From an uncultured Alphaproteobacteria bacterium (GTDB lineage: Bacteria > Pseudomonadota > Alphaproteobacteria > Micavibrionales > Micavibrionaceae), in contig CAADGI010000008.1 in the NCBI GenBank assembly GCA_900696495.1, positions 1 to 64,000 on the forward strand: a stretch of DNA of 64,000 nt, given 5' to 3'. This document shows, piece by piece, positions 16,265-26,398 of this stretch. Positions within the stretch are counted from its first letter, which is position 1. The number at the start of each line of letters is the position of its first letter. The notes below the pieces were generated by a model. The model made no database searches. It was given only the letters and a program-made list of their open reading frames with translations, and was not told the origin of the DNA. The translations under genes and the position numbers were made by a program.

Positions 16265-17380
16265 ATGCGTAAAGGACCTCATCCGCTGTCAGTACAGATC
16301 AGCCTCGCGGCGAACGCGCCGGGGGTGAATGGTGCTGATTTTACGGCCCGCCCCCCGCTGGAAGCCGTGGAAGACATGAGAAACATGCTGCTCGGGATCC
16401 AGAAATACCAGAACCATCCCTACCAGCCGAAACGCGGGAAGCTGGAGACGGTCTGGGAGGCGGGGACGGCGAGCGTCAGCGCCATACCGGGGCATGCAGC
16501 AAAAAAAGATTTACCGGCCATCCTGCTGGTGCCGTCGATGGTCAACCGCGCTTATATACTGGACCTGGTGCCGGAGCGCTCGATGCTGCGCTGGCTGGGG
16601 GCGCAGAATGTCCGGCCTTATATTTTAGATTGGGGCGAAGGCGTCGAGGATGAAGGGCAGCAATCAATCGAGGATATCGTGCTGCAGAGATTAGTGCCTG
16701 CGATCGAATTTGTTGCGCAGGAAAGTGGCGGAAAGACTTGTGTTCTTGGCTATTGCATGGGCGGGACGCTGGTCGCCGGTGCTGCGCAAAATGCTGCGCA
16801 ATTTATCAGCTCGCTGGTGTTTCTTGCTGCGCCATGGGACTTCCATGCAGGCACGCGGACCATGCTCGGGCAGGTGCAGTTCTGGGCGCCGTCAGCCTTT
16901 CCGGCGATTGCCGAAAAGGGCCATCTGCCGATGGACTGGATGCAGGTGTTATTCGCCTCGCTGGCGCCCGGGTCGGCGGCAAAGAAGTTCGCATCCTTTG
17001 CCGAAATGGACCAGGACAGCGACGAGGCGCGGCTGTTCGTGGCGGTCGAGGACTGGCTGAATGACGGGGTCGACCTGCCTGGCCCGGTGGCCCAGCAATG
17101 CATCAAGGAATGGTTTTTCGAGAACGCGACGGCGGCGGGGAAGTGGCAGGTCTGCGGGCAGGCGGTGGACCCGGGCAAGCTCGATATTCCGGCGCTTATC
17201 ATTACATCGAAGCGGGACAGGCTGGTGGATTACGATACCGCCGTATCCGTAAGTGCGGGGATGGGGCGCAAGCAGATCATTGATACCGGGACGGGCCATA
17301 TCGGCATGATCGCCGGCTCCAGCGCGGTCGAAAAAGTGTGGGCGCCCATCGCCGGCTGGGTAAAAAAGAACGCCACTTAA
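16265..17380 (+). CDS. Short poly(3-hydroxyalkanoate) synthase-like alpha/beta hydrolase
   Basis: The 371-residue product has the lipase-like box of PHA synthases with Cys164 in GYCMGGT, the catalytic Asp318 in TSKRDRL and His345 in GTGHIG: the PhaC Cys-Asp-His triad. It lies directly upstream of phaA and phaB, opposite phaR. Class I synthases are about 590 residues; this length fits class III PhaC (about 355), which needs PhaE, but no phaE is adjacent. It may be a stand-alone or heteromeric synthase, or a PhaC-derived hydrolase. The RBS is weak (CGGGCG). Confidence is high for the fold and moderate for synthase activity. Confidence 0.8.
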   Translation: MRKGPHPLSVQISLAANAPGVNGADFTARPPLEAVEDMRNMLLGIQKYQNHPYQPKRGKLETVWEAGTASVSAIPGHAAKKDLPAILLVPSMVNRAYILDLVPERSMLRWLGAQNVRPYILDWGEGVEDEGQQSIEDIVLQRLVPAIEFVAQESGGKTCVLGYCMGGTLVAGAAQNAAQFISSLVFLAAPWDFHAGTRTMLGQVQFWAPSAFPAIAEKGHLPMDWMQVLFASLAPGSAAKKFASFAEMDQDSDEARLFVAVEDWLNDGVDLPGPVAQQCIKEWFFENATAAGKWQVCGQAVDPGKLDIPALIITSKRDRLVDYDTAVSVSAGMGRKQIIDTGTGHIGMIAGSSAVEKVWAPIAGWVKKNAT

Positions 17381-17436
17381 CCTTGCAAAAGCGGTCCCGG
17401 GTGCTATTGTCTTTCGCGTGAATCAGGAGGCCGCCC

Positions 17437-18639
17437 ATGAGTAACGACCCTGTCGTCATCGTCGCAGCAAAACGCACCGCCATCGGCAATCTGGGCGGGG
17501 CCCTCAGCAGCGTCCCGGCGCACGAGCTCGGCAGGACCGTGATCCAGGCCGTGCTGCAGGAGTCGGGCGTCAAGGCCGGGGAGGTCGACGAGGTCCTGAT
17601 GGGCCAGGTTTTAACCGCGGCGCAAGGGCAAAACCCGGCGCGGCAGGCGGCGGTGGCCGCGGGCATCCCGCATGAAAAGACGGCGATGACCATCAACCAG
17701 GTCTGCGGCTCGGGCCTGCGCACGATCGCGCTCGGCATGCAGTCGATCTTGCAGGGCGATGCCCAAATCGTTGTCGCGGGCGGGCAGGAGAGCATGTCGC
17801 AATCGCCGCATGCCGTGAATATGCGCGCCGGTGTTAAATTCGGCAATTCGGAACTGACCGACACGATGATCAAGGACGGCCTCTGGGATGTTTTCAACGA
17901 TTATCACATGGGCATCACGGCCGAGAATATCGCCGAAAAATACCAGGTGACGCGCGGCGACCAGGATAATTTTGCTGCAGCCTCGCAGCAAAAGGCCGAG
18001 GCGGCCATCAAGGCTGGCAAGTTCAAGGCCGAGATCGTCCCGGTTTCTGTTGCGGGCCGCAAGGAGACCGTGGTGGTCGAACAGGATGAATTCCCCCGCG
18101 CCGGCGTGACGGCGGAAAGCCTCGCCAAGCTCAAGCCCGCCTTCAAAAAAGACGGCACGGTGACCGCAGCAAACGCGTCCGGCATCAATGACGGCGCGGC
18201 GGCGGTGGTGTTGATGCGCGCCAGCGAAGCCAAGAAACGTGGGTTGCAGCCGCTGGCGACGATCAAATCATGGGCGACGGCGGGCGTCGACCCGGCGGTG
18301 ATGGGCACGGGGCCTATTCCGGCCTCCCGCAAGGCGCTTGAGAAAGCGGGCTGGAAAGTTTCGGATCTCGATCTCGTGGAATCGAACGAGGCTTTTGCCG
18401 CGCAGGCCTGCTGCGTACTCAAGGAAGTCGGCTTCGACCCGGCGAAAACAAATGTCAATGGCGGCGCGATTGCGCTTGGCCACCCGATCGGCGCCAGCGG
18501 CACGCGGGCGCTGGTGACGCTGCTGCACGAATTGTCGCGACGCGGCGGCAGACGGGGGCTGGCCACGCTTTGCATCGGCGGCGGCATGGGTATCGGGATG
18601 TGTGTCGAGCGTGACGACAGCATGAAAAAGGTCGCGTGA
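17437..18639 (+). CDS. phaA: Acetyl-CoA acetyltransferase (thiolase)
   Basis: The 400-residue biosynthetic thiolase condenses two acetyl-CoA to acetoacetyl-CoA, the first step of PHB synthesis. The acyl-accepting Cys is in [26 protein letters not shown] carries the active-site His, and [14 protein letters not shown] the second catalytic Cys. Length and motifs are standard. AGGAGG lies 5-8 nt before the ATG, a strong ribosome site. It follows the phaC-like gene by 56 nt and overlaps phaB at TGATG, so the three are probably one operon under PhaR control. Confidence 0.96.
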   Translation: MSNDPVVIVAAKRTAIGNLGGALSSVPAHELGRTVIQAVLQESGVKAGEVDEVLMGQVLTAAQGQNPARQAAVAAGIPHEKTAMTINQVCGSGLRTIALGMQSILQGDAQIVVAGGQESMSQSPHAVNMRAGVKFGNSELTDTMIKDGLWDVFNDYHMGITAENIAEKYQVTRGDQDNFAAASQQKAEAAIKAGKFKAEIVPVSVAGRKETVVVEQDEFPRAGVTAESLAKLKPAFKKDGTVTAANASGINDGAAAVVLMRASEAKKRGLQPLATIKSWATAGVDPAVMGTGPIPASRKALEKAGWKVSDLDLVESNEAFAAQACCVLKEVGFDPAKTNVNGGAIALGHPIGASGTRALVTLLHELSRRGGRRGLATLCIGGGMGIGMCVERDDSMKKVA

Positions 18640-19367
18640 TGTCAAAGGGGGGCGTTGCCATCGTCACAGGCGGCACGCGCGGCATCGGCCACGCGATTTC
18701 GCTCGCGCTGCTGCAGGCCGGGCACAAGGTCGCGGCGGTTTACCACGGCAAGGACGAGGCCGCCCGCGCGTTCGAAAAAGAGACGAAGTGCAAGGCCTTT
18801 AAATTCGACGTGTCGGATTACGAGGCGTGCGAAAAGGGCGTGCAGCAGATTGAATCCGAGCTCGGCGCCGTATCGGTTCTCGTGAATAATGCAGGCATCA
18901 CGCGCGACGGCGTGCTGCACAAAATGAGTGCGGAGAACTGGCATTCCGTGATCGAAACGAACCTCTCATCCTGTTTCAATATGTGCCGTATCGTTATTAA
19001 CGGCATGCGCGAACGCAATTTCGGGCGCATCGTGAATATCAGCAGCATCAACGGCCAGAAGGGCCAGTTCGGGCAGGTGAATTATTCAGCGGCGAAGGCG
19101 GGCATTCTCGGTTTCACGAAAGCTTTGGCTCTGGAGTCGGCAGGAAAAGGAATTACCGTCAACGCGGTGTGCCCTGGCTATATCGAAACCGACATGACGA
19201 GCGCCGTACCGCCCGAGGTGATGGCCAGCATCATCAAACAAATCCCTGTCGCCCGGATGGGACAGCCCGACGAAATTGCTGCGCTGGTGGCTTTCCTGTC
19301 CTCCGAGAAGGCCGCGTTTATCACGGGTGCGACGATTGCCGCCAATGGCGGCCAGTACATGGATTAA
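18639..19367 (+). CDS. phaB: Acetoacetyl-CoA reductase
   Basis: The 242-residue short-chain dehydrogenase reduces acetoacetyl-CoA to (R)-3-hydroxybutyryl-CoA with NADPH. Visible motifs are TGGTRGIGHA (cofactor), VLVNNAGITRDG, catalytic Ser in NISSINGQKGQFGQ and YSAAK, and VCPGYIETDM, typical of PhaB. ATG 18639 overlaps the phaA stop by one base; an in-frame GTG at 18636 is possible. FabG is the main alternative, but the QKGQFGQVNYSAAK phrase and the phaA linkage favour PhaB. Confidence 0.93.
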   Translation: MSKGGVAIVTGGTRGIGHAISLALLQAGHKVAAVYHGKDEAARAFEKETKCKAFKFDVSDYEACEKGVQQIESELGAVSVLVNNAGITRDGVLHKMSAENWHSVIETNLSSCFNMCRIVINGMRERNFGRIVNISSINGQKGQFGQVNYSAAKAGILGFTKALALESAGKGITVNAVCPGYIETDMTSAVPPEVMASIIKQIPVARMGQPDEIAALVAFLSSEKAAFITGATIAANGGQYMD

Positions 19368-19426
19368 CCGTTTATTCTTCATCGATGGAATATTTGCGGA
19401 ACCCCCTGCATACGCCGAATGTTTGC

Positions 19427-19456
19427 TTGTCATAGGACCGTATTCCCCTATATAAA
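19427..19456 (+). promoter_or_regulatory. Sigma-70-like promoter for the AsmA gene
   Basis: TTGTCA at 19427-19432 and TATAAA at 19451-19456 are separated by 18 nt, about 40 nt before the AsmA-family start codon. This is by-eye evidence only. Confidence 0.5.
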
Positions 19457-19491
19457 TTAGCCTATTCATCCACTTTTTCGGGAGACCTGCC

Positions 19492-22400
19492 GTGAAACGC
19501 GCATTCATCATCGTTCTTGTCCTTCTGGTCGTTCTTATCGGCGGCGCATTGATCGCGCCGAGCTTCGTGGACTGGGACAAGTACAAGCCGCAGGCCATCC
19601 AGCAGATCAAGCTGGCGACCGGGTATAATATTGCGCTCAACGGCGACCTTGGCCTTTCGATTTTGCCGAGCCCGCGCATCTTCATCGAGAATGTCGACAT
19701 CGCGGCGCCTGCCGGATCGGTCGAGGAGCATCTTGTTCGGGTCAAAAGGCTGGATGTGAACCTGGCGATCGGGCCGCTGCTGGGCGGCAAGGTCGATTTC
19801 AGCTCGGTAAGCCTGATCGAGCCGGATATCGCGCTCGAAGTGCTGGCTGACGGTAAAGAGAACTGGATGACGCCCGAACTCGAGGCGATGAAGAAGCCCG
19901 CTGAACCCGGCACGCAGAAAAAAGCGCCCGCGATTGCGCTACGCGATGTTTCGATAGAAAAGGGCCGTTTTGTTTACCGCGGCGGCAAGGATGCGAAGCC
20001 TGTCGAGGTCAGCGATGTGAACGTGGATTTAAGCGCGGATACGCTGCAGGGGCCGTTTAAAATCGACGGCGAATTCACCAGCGCCGGGCAGACCATCAAG
20101 CTCGATGGCAAGACGGGCGCGATCATAGCGGACGCCAATTCCATCCAGGTGAATGTCGACGGCGAGGTGAACCCGCTCGGGCTTGCGGGTAGATATGCGG
20201 GCGTTGTCGGGCTGTCGGAACCTTATGATGTGCAGGGCGAGATTGAAGTCAATATTTCCGGGCTGGACGAAAAAATCAAAAATACGCCGGTTAAACTGGG
20301 CGATGACGCCCGTTTAAAAGGTATGGTGACCGGTTCAAAAAACGGCGCCCAGATCAAGGACGCGATTCTTGAAATCGCCGGCAATAAATTCACGGGCGAT
20401 ATCGCCGCGACGACCGAGCCGGCGAAACTCGCCGGTAGACTGACGGGCAACGGCACGGTCAACCTGGATTCCATGCTGCGGGCTGACGCTGGCAAGAAAG
20501 ATCCTGCTGCGGCGAAGGGCGGTTTTCTGCCCGCGACGATTGAACTTCCGGCATCGTTCGAGGCCGATCTGCAGATTGCCGTGCCCGGACTTGTGCTGCG
20601 CGGCCAGAGCTACAAGGATGTCGTGATCGAGTTCGCGAAGAAAGAAAACGTATTCACGGCGGGCTTTGCTGCGGGCGATATCCCCGGCAAGGGCACTATC
20701 GACGTGGCGGGCGACCTGAAATTCGCCTCCAAGTCGATTTCGAAGACGGGCAGCGAAATTTACTCGGACCCGAAAATGACCGGCACCATCAAGGGTCAGA
20801 CGCAGAATATCGCACTGACCGCCGAAGCGCTCAGCGGCGTGCAGAATCCGGCGCTGCAGGCGTTCAAAACCGGGGCCATCGATGGCGGCTTTTCCATTGC
20901 GCCTGATGTCGCGGAGCTGAAATCCAGTACGTTGCGTCTCGGAGATATGAACATGCAGGTCGCGGCGGCCTATTCGCCGCGCGGGAGCCGCCCTGCGCTG
21001 GCGCTTGACCTCACGGCTGATGCACTGAACTTCGATGAAATCGGCAAGAAATTCGGCGGCGGCGGCCAGCCCAAGGGCAGCATGGAAGACACGCTCCGCG
21101 GCCTCGCGCTGCCTTACGACATTGATTTCGATGTCGGCGTGCAGGACGCCGTCATGCAGGGGCAGGCGGTGAAGGGCCTGCGGGCGCAGGGAACGGCGCG
21201 GCAGAACGCGCTGAAATTCACGAACCTTTCCGCACAAAATTTTGCGGGATCGTCGTTCAAGCTTGAAGGCGGCATCGGCAATTTGAAAGAGCTGAAAGCC
21301 ATCGACGTTAAATTCCAGGGTGAATCCTCCGACGTGAAGGGCGTGGCGAAGATGGCGGGGCTGGACCCGGCCTCGCTCCCGGCCAATATCGACAAGGCCA
21401 GCGTGAACGCGACGCTGGCGGGCGATATGGCCAAAATGGCCGTGAAGGCGAGCGTCAAGGCGCTGAACGGCGAGCTGATCGCCAGCGGCGATGTCGGCAA
21501 TCCGCTGACCGAAATGAAGATCAGCGACATGGCGCTGCAGGTCAAACACCGCAGCATGAACGAGGCGTTGCGGATCTTCGCGCCGGGCGCGCCGCAATAC
21601 GCGTCGTGGAACAAGCCGCTCGATTTCTATGCCGAGATCGACACGCAGGGGAAGGTGCACAATCTTCGCAACATGAAGGGCGATATCGCCGGGGCGACGC
21701 TTTCGGGCACGTTCTCGGTCGACCAGAGCGGCGCGAAGCCCTCGCTCAAGGGCGATCTGACCATCGGCGACCTGGTCCTGGTGACCGATCCGAACGCAGC
21801 GGCGGCCGTGAGCAAGAATACCAGCGCCGCGCCGGTGGCGACGCGCAGCAGCGGCAAGTGGTCGTCCGAGCCGATCAACGCGGCGTGGATGAACGCGTTC
21901 AACGCCAACATCACGGTCAAGGCGAAATCGATCACCTATGAAACATGGGCGTTTTCCGCGCCTTCGCTGGGATTTGTGTTACAGGACGGCGCGTTGCAGA
22001 TCAAAGACATGAAGTCGGGCATCTATGGCGGCCAGATGGCGATGAACGCGACGATGAAATCGAACGCCGGGAAAGCGCCGCTGAATGTCGACGCCAACGC
22101 CAAGTTCGACAATGTGCAGGTCGAGAACCTTGCCGCGTCGCTCGCGCGCGGCACGCGCCTGATCAAGGGCACGGGGCAGGCGAGTTTGGATGTGAACGTC
22201 AAAACGACGGGCGCGAGCCAGCAGGCGCTGGTGTCGGGCCTGAATGGCGGCGGTTCGGTTTCGGGCAGGAATATCGTGCTGGAAGGATTCGACCTCACGC
22301 GCTTCGGCCGCGCGATGGCGGCGGACAACAAGCCCAAGGATACGCTGCTTGGCCTCTATAAGACCAGTATTAAAGGCGGCAGCACGGCTTTCGATACGCT

Positions 22401-22929
22401 CAGTGGCAATTATGCGATCAACCAGGGCATCGTGCATATCACGAAGCTGGACCTCGACGGGCCGACGGCTTCGGTGGCGACGAAAGGCAATCTCAATCTT
22501 CCGGCCTGGACGATCGCGACCGACCACACGATCACGCTGAAGGGAGACGTGGCGGCGGAAGTGCCGCCGTTCACCATCAAGCTGGCGGGGTCGCTCGACA
22601 ATCCGGGCCAGACGTTCGGCCAGGGCCTGATCCAGGATTATTTCAACCGCAAGCTTGAGAGGAAACTCCAGGGCCTCATCAGTGACAAGATTGGTGACGA
22701 CGAGGTTGGCGGCGCTCTCGGCACGCTGCTTGGTATCCAGAAACCGGCACCCGCACCAGCGCCGGCCCCGGCGGCGCAGCCTTCAGCCGAACCGGCAGCG
22801 GGCGATGAAGCCGCCACACAGGCTGCACCGGCTGAACCGGTTCAGAACGCACCAGCGCCGGCTCAGGAAGAAGTGACGCCGGAACAGGCGATCCAGGGTG
22901 TCCTGGAGGGATTGATTCAAGGTAACTAA
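19492..22929 (+). CDS. AsmA family protein
   Basis: The 1,145-residue product has an N-terminal membrane anchor (AFIIVLVLLVVLIGGALIAP) followed by the AsmA start (FVDWDKYKPQAIQQIKLATG and the GDLGLSILPSPRIFIENV strand). A very long beta-rich region follows, then the typical C-terminal motif FDLTRFGRAMA with LPAWTIATDHTITLKG. A Pro/Ala-rich tail with AP repeats ends the protein. AsmA-like proteins are inner-membrane-anchored, span the periplasm and are linked to phospholipid transport or outer-membrane protein assembly. The gene is monocistronic here; a promoter-like sequence lies at 19427-19456. Confidence 0.92.
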   Translation: MKRAFIIVLVLLVVLIGGALIAPSFVDWDKYKPQAIQQIKLATGYNIALNGDLGLSILPSPRIFIENVDIAAPAGSVEEHLVRVKRLDVNLAIGPLLGGKVDFSSVSLIEPDIALEVLADGKENWMTPELEAMKKPAEPGTQKKAPAIALRDVSIEKGRFVYRGGKDAKPVEVSDVNVDLSADTLQGPFKIDGEFTSAGQTIKLDGKTGAIIADANSIQVNVDGEVNPLGLAGRYAGVVGLSEPYDVQGEIEVNISGLDEKIKNTPVKLGDDARLKGMVTGSKNGAQIKDAILEIAGNKFTGDIAATTEPAKLAGRLTGNGTVNLDSMLRADAGKKDPAAAKGGFLPATIELPASFEADLQIAVPGLVLRGQSYKDVVIEFAKKENVFTAGFAAGDIPGKGTIDVAGDLKFASKSISKTGSEIYSDPKMTGTIKGQTQNIALTAEALSGVQNPALQAFKTGAIDGGFSIAPDVAELKSSTLRLGDMNMQVAAAYSPRGSRPALALDLTADALNFDEIGKKFGGGGQPKGSMEDTLRGLALPYDIDFDVGVQDAVMQGQAVKGLRAQGTARQNALKFTNLSAQNFAGSSFKLEGGIGNLKELKAIDVKFQGESSDVKGVAKMAGLDPASLPANIDKASVNATLAGDMAKMAVKASVKALNGELIASGDVGNPLTEMKISDMALQVKHRSMNEALRIFAPGAPQYASWNKPLDFYAEIDTQGKVHNLRNMKGDIAGATLSGTFSVDQSGAKPSLKGDLTIGDLVLVTDPNAAAAVSKNTSAAPVATRSSGKWSSEPINAAWMNAFNANITVKAKSITYETWAFSAPSLGFVLQDGALQIKDMKSGIYGGQMAMNATMKSNAGKAPLNVDANAKFDNVQVENLAASLARGTRLIKGTGQASLDVNVKTTGASQQALVSGLNGGGSVSGRNIVLEGFDLTRFGRAMAADNKPKDTLLGLYKTSIKGGSTAFDTLSGNYAINQGIVHITKLDLDGPTASVATKGNLNLPAWTIATDHTITLKGDVAAEVPPFTIKLAGSLDNPGQTFGQGLIQDYFNRKLERKLQGLISDKIGDDEVGGALGTLLGIQKPAPAPAPAPAAQPSAEPAAGDEAATQAAPAEPVQNAPAPAQEEVTPEQAIQGVLEGLIQGN

Positions 22930-22932
22930 CAC

Positions 22933-23006
22933 CGTCATCGCGAGGCCACGAAGTGGCCGTGGCGATCCATTTTTTTCTGGATTGCTTCGCTACGCTTGCA
23001 ATGACG
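22933..23006. repeat. Family B dispersed palindromic repeat
   Basis: CGTCATCGCGAGGCCACG opens the element and CTTGCAATGACG closes it, with GGCGATCC and GGATTGCTTCGC inside. It starts 4 nt after the AsmA stop and runs into the end of the convergent ribbon-helix-helix gene. Confidence 0.8.
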
Positions 23007-23202
23007 ATTTCTTTAAACTCTTTAAAACGTAGAGCCTGAGCGCGCTTGAGAGATTTTCGCTACGTTGCTTATCGATTTTGGCAATGAGGGCGTTCAGGGA
23101 GAGCTTTTCGGCTTTGGCCAGCGTCTTGAGCTCCCGCCAGAACTCTTCTTCTAGCGACACGCTGGTCAGGTGACCCGAGATTTTCACCGACCGCTTTTTC
23201 AT
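22990..23202 (-). CDS. Ribbon-helix-helix domain protein
   Basis: The 70-residue product matches the RHH_4 type of small alphaproteobacterial proteins: a beta strand with KRSVKISGHLTSVSLEEEF, then two helices (FWRELKTLAKAEKLSLNALI). Such proteins dimerise into an Arc-like DNA-binding fold. The ATG is 9 nt after the fumC stop on the same strand, so it is probably co-transcribed with fumC. Its last codons overlap the family B repeat at 22933-23006, so the C-terminal residues may derive from repeat insertion. Targets are unknown. Confidence 0.85.
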   Translation of the reverse strand: MKKRSVKISGHLTSVSLEEEFWRELKTLAKAEKLSLNALIAKIDKQRSENLSSALRLYVLKSLKKSSLQA

Positions 23203-23211
23203 TTTATCCGC

Positions 23212-24633
23212 TTATTCGCCCGGCTTGATCATGTCGAGCGGGTTGACCCATTCGTCGAACTGTTTGGCGGTGAGCAGACCGAGCGCGACCCCTGCTTCCT
23301 TGAGCGATGTGTCTTCCGCGTTCGCCTTCTTGGCGATTTTCGCAGCGTTGTCATAGCCGATATGGGGGTTCAGGGCGGTCACCAGCATCAGGGAATTTTC
23401 CATGAGCTCCTTGATGCGGGCGTGATTGGGCTCGATTCCCGACACGCACCGGCTTTCGAAACTGCGCGTAGCGTCTGCGAGCAAACGTATTGATTGCAAT
23501 ACGTTATATATGATCACGGGCTTGAAGACGTTGAGCTCGAAATGGCCGTTTGACCCTGCGATTGTCACCGCCGTGTGGTTGCCCATGATTTGGGCGCAGA
23601 CCATGGTCATGGCTTCGGACTGGGTCGGGTTCACCTTCCCGGGCATGATCGAGGAGCCGGGCTCGTTGGCAGGCAAATTGATCTCGCCGATACCGCTACG
23701 GGGCCCCGAAGCCAGCAGGCGGATGTCGTTGGCAATTTTCATGAGGCTGACGGCCAGCGTATTCAATGCGCCGGAATGTTCGACCAGCGCGTCATGCGCA
23801 GCAAGAGCCTCGAACTTGTTAGGCGCTGTTATGAAGGGAAAGCCGGTTATCTTGGCGACATGCGCAGCAAATTTCTTGTCGAAACCCACCTTGGCATTGA
23901 TGCCCGTTCCCACGGCCGTGCCGCCCTGCGCGAGCTGCAGCAAGGCAGGCATGGTGTCCTGCACGCGGCGAATGCCGTTTCTTATTTGTGCAGCATAACC
24001 GGAGAATTCCTGTCCCAATGTGAGGGGCGTCGCGTCCTGCAGATGGGTGCGGCCGTTTTTGACGATGTTTTTGAATTCCCTGGATTTTTTGTCCAGCGCC
24101 TTGTGCAATTGCTGCAGCGAAGGGATGAGGGCATTCTGCGCCTGGTCGACGGCGGCGATGTGCATGGCGGTGGGGAAGCTGTCGTTGGACGACTGGCTCA
24201 TATTGACGTGGTCGTTGGGATGAACCGGCTTTTTGCTGCCGACCTGGCCGCCTAAAATCTCGATGGCGCGGTTCGAGATCACCTCGTTGGCGTTCATGTT
24301 GGTCTGGGTGCCCGAGCCGGTCTGCCAGACGGAAAGCGGGAATTCATCGGAAAGCGTGCCGTCGATGACCTCATTGGCTGCCTTGACGATGGCATCGCCG
24401 AGCTTCTTGTCGAGGATTTTGAGTTCCATATTGGCCAGCGCGGCGGCTTTTTTCTGGATGCCGAGGGCGCGGACGAGCGGGGCGGGCATTTTTTCCTCGC
24501 CGATATCGAAATTCTGGAGGGAGCGCTGGGTCTGGGCGCCCCAGTAACGGTCCATGGGGACGTCGATCTGGCCGATCGAGTCGGTCTCTTTACGGGTTTT
24601 GGAGGATTTTTTAACGGCGGCTTTGGCTGACAT
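23212..24633 (-). CDS. fumC: Class II fumarate hydratase
   Basis: The 473-residue product catalyses fumarate to L-malate in the citric acid cycle, in the cytoplasm, as an oxygen-stable tetramer without an iron-sulfur cluster. The superfamily signature [17 protein letters not shown] is intact, as are the substrate-binding segments [13 protein letters not shown] and [15 protein letters not shown] lysine-rich N-terminal tail of about 18 residues precedes the conserved DSIGQIDVP. It is followed at 9 nt by the ribbon-helix-helix gene. Confidence 0.97.
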   Translation of the reverse strand: MSAKAAVKKSSKTRKETDSIGQIDVPMDRYWGAQTQRSLQNFDIGEEKMPAPLVRALGIQKKAAALANMELKILDKKLGDAIVKAANEVIDGTLSDEFPLSVWQTGSGTQTNMNANEVISNRAIEILGGQVGSKKPVHPNDHVNMSQSSNDSFPTAMHIAAVDQAQNALIPSLQQLHKALDKKSREFKNIVKNGRTHLQDATPLTLGQEFSGYAAQIRNGIRRVQDTMPALLQLAQGGTAVGTGINAKVGFDKKFAAHVAKITGFPFITAPNKFEALAAHDALVEHSGALNTLAVSLMKIANDIRLLASGPRSGIGEINLPANEPGSSIMPGKVNPTQSEAMTMVCAQIMGNHTAVTIAGSNGHFELNVFKPVIIYNVLQSIRLLADATRSFESRCVSGIEPNHARIKELMENSLMLVTALNPHIGYDNAAKIAKKANAEDTSLKEAGVALGLLTAKQFDEWVNPLDMIKPGE

Positions 24634-24693
24634 GTTCGATACTCTTTCCGGTTGCGGGGGAATAATAGCACCCAGCGTTCAAAAGAAAAACGA

Positions 24694-25755
24694 TCAGGCG
24701 GGCTTTTTCAACATGGTTATGTGGCCCATTTTACGGCCCGGGCGGGATTCAAGCTTGCCGTAGAGATGGATGAATGTACCCGGCTTACCCTCGTATCCAG
24801 GGATGATTTTGATGTCGTCGCCGATGAGGTTCAGCATTTCGGCGGGGCGGCAGGAGGGATTAAGCGCGGGCAGGCCGCAGACCGTGCGCACATGCTGCTC
24901 GAATTGCGAGACGTCGCAGGCGTCGATGGTGAGGTGGCCGGAATTGTGCGTGCGGGGGGCGATTTCGTTCGCAAGAATTTGTCCGTCTTTGGTGACAAAC
25001 ATCTCCAATGTTACAACGCCGCGCAGGTTCATTTGTTGCGCCAGTTTTTCAGTCATTGCGATTGATTGCGCAGCAATCGGCGCAGCAATATCGGCGGGAA
25101 ACGTCGTTTTGTGCAGGATATGGCGTTTGTGTTCGTTCATCATCGGGCCAAATGTGACGGTTTTTCCGAATCGATCGCGTCCCACGATGACGGAAATTTC
25201 CGAAGTGAAATCGACAATTTCTTCCACAATGATGCGATCGCTGTTTAGGCTACGCCACGTTGCGTCTAGATCATCCCCTAAAGTGTAATGGGACTGGCCT
25301 TTTCCGTCATATCCGAAGCGTGCTGTTTTTAAAATGCAGGAGGTTTTCCCCCATTTTTCCACGATGTTATCCACATTTTTCGCATTTTTGGCCTCTTCCC
25401 AGCGGGCGGTGGCGATTCCGATGGAATTCAGGAAGGATTTTTCGCGAATTCGGTCCTGCGCGACTTCCAGAACGTTTTTTTCCGGATAAACAGGTTTAAA
25501 GTTCGTTAGATATTCCACTGTTTCAACTGGAATATTTTCGAACTCATAAGAAATCACATCAACTTTTTCGGAAAATTTTTCGAGCGATTCCCGGTCTTCA
25601 TAAGCACCGACAATGGTTTCATGGGCGATTTGGGAGGCGGGGGAGTCTTTTTCGGGTGTGTAAATGACAGTGCGGATGCCCAGTTTGCGGGCAGCCATCG
25701 CGCTCATGCGCCCGAGCTGCCCGCCGCCGAGAATGCCTAATGTTTTTGCTTCCAT
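24694..25755 (-). CDS. purK: 5-(carboxyamino)imidazole ribonucleotide synthase
   Basis: The 353-residue ATP-grasp enzyme carboxylates AIR to N5-CAIR with ATP and bicarbonate in purine synthesis. The N-terminus LGILGGGQLGRM is characteristic; ILKTARFGYDGKGQ (ATP-grasp) and NEIAPRTHNSGHLTIDAC (metal and substrate site) are intact. PurE, which converts N5-CAIR to CAIR, is encoded 120 nt upstream on the same strand, so the two probably form an operon. An AT-rich spacer with a 7-bp inverted repeat lies between them. Confidence 0.96.
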   Translation of the reverse strand: MEAKTLGILGGGQLGRMSAMAARKLGIRTVIYTPEKDSPASQIAHETIVGAYEDRESLEKFSEKVDVISYEFENIPVETVEYLTNFKPVYPEKNVLEVAQDRIREKSFLNSIGIATARWEEAKNAKNVDNIVEKWGKTSCILKTARFGYDGKGQSHYTLGDDLDATWRSLNSDRIIVEEIVDFTSEISVIVGRDRFGKTVTFGPMMNEHKRHILHKTTFPADIAAPIAAQSIAMTEKLAQQMNLRGVVTLEMFVTKDGQILANEIAPRTHNSGHLTIDACDVSQFEQHVRTVCGLPALNPSCRPAEMLNLIGDDIKIIPGYEGKPGTFIHLYGKLESRPGRKMGHITMLKKPA

Positions 25756-25875
25756 GACTTGGTGATAACAGGAAAGCCCTGAAAATCAAGGATTTTTAAA
25801 CGCCACGCACGCTACGTTCGCCACGATTTAAAGCAAATTCGTTGCGTTCGTTCGCGCGCGCGGCGTTTTAATTTT
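25756..25875 (-). other. purE-purK spacer with inverted repeat
   Basis: AAACGCC at 25798-25804 and GGCGTTT at 25862-25868 bracket about 57 nt of CG-rich sequence with several CGAACG/CGTTCG units. It is not a clear terminator (poor T run). It could modulate purK expression or be a worn repeat. Confidence 0.35.
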
Positions 25876-26370
25876 TTAAGTCGGGATTTCGGCAACGGAG
25901 GCAGTCTGTTTGGCCCTGAAAGCTTCAAGGGCCTGGGCCACTTTGGCGTCATTGAGGGCGATGATGGAGGCGGCCAGAATCCCTGCGTTCTTCGCGCCTG
26001 CTTTACCAATCGCCAGCGTGCCGACGGGAATGCCGCCGGGCATCTGGGCGATGGAGAGCAGGCTGTCGAGGCCCTTCAGGGCCGCGCTTTCGACGGGCAC
26101 GCCGAGCACGGGCAGGGGCGTGTGGCTGGCGGTCATGCCCGGCAGATGGGCGGCGCCGCCGGCCCCGGCGATGATGACCTTAAGCCCGCGGTCCTTCGCG
26201 GTTTTGGCGTAATCATCCATGCGGCCCGGGGTGCGGTGGGCGGAGACGATCTTGACCTCGTGGGGCACGCCGAGCTCGTGGAGAATCTCGTGTGCATGCG
26301 CCATGGTTTCCCAGTCGCTCTGGGAGCCCATGATAATGCCGACCTGTGGATTGGGGTCAGAATGGGTCAT
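25876..26370 (-). CDS. purE: N5-carboxyaminoimidazole ribonucleotide mutase
   Basis: The 164-residue product is class I PurE. The N-terminal [13 protein letters not shown] binds the substrate phosphate, SAHRTPGRM carries the catalytic His, and [25 protein letters not shown] is the usual core (given in part here). It works with PurK, encoded just downstream. The start codon is followed by [10 protein letters not shown], a normal short tail. Confidence 0.96.
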   Translation of the reverse strand: MTHSDPNPQVGIIMGSQSDWETMAHAHEILHELGVPHEVKIVSAHRTPGRMDDYAKTAKDRGLKVIIAGAGGAAHLPGMTASHTPLPVLGVPVESAALKGLDSLLSIAQMPGGIPVGTLAIGKAGAKNAGILAASIIALNDAKVAQALEAFRAKQTASVAEIPT

Positions 26371-26398
26371 GAGTGATTATATAAAGGGGGGGGGGGTT

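Noticed and set aside
20335-21660. Minus-strand ORF of 441 codons
   Set aside because: Antisense shadow within the AsmA gene; Arg/His-rich composition typical of reverse reading of GC-rich coding DNA.
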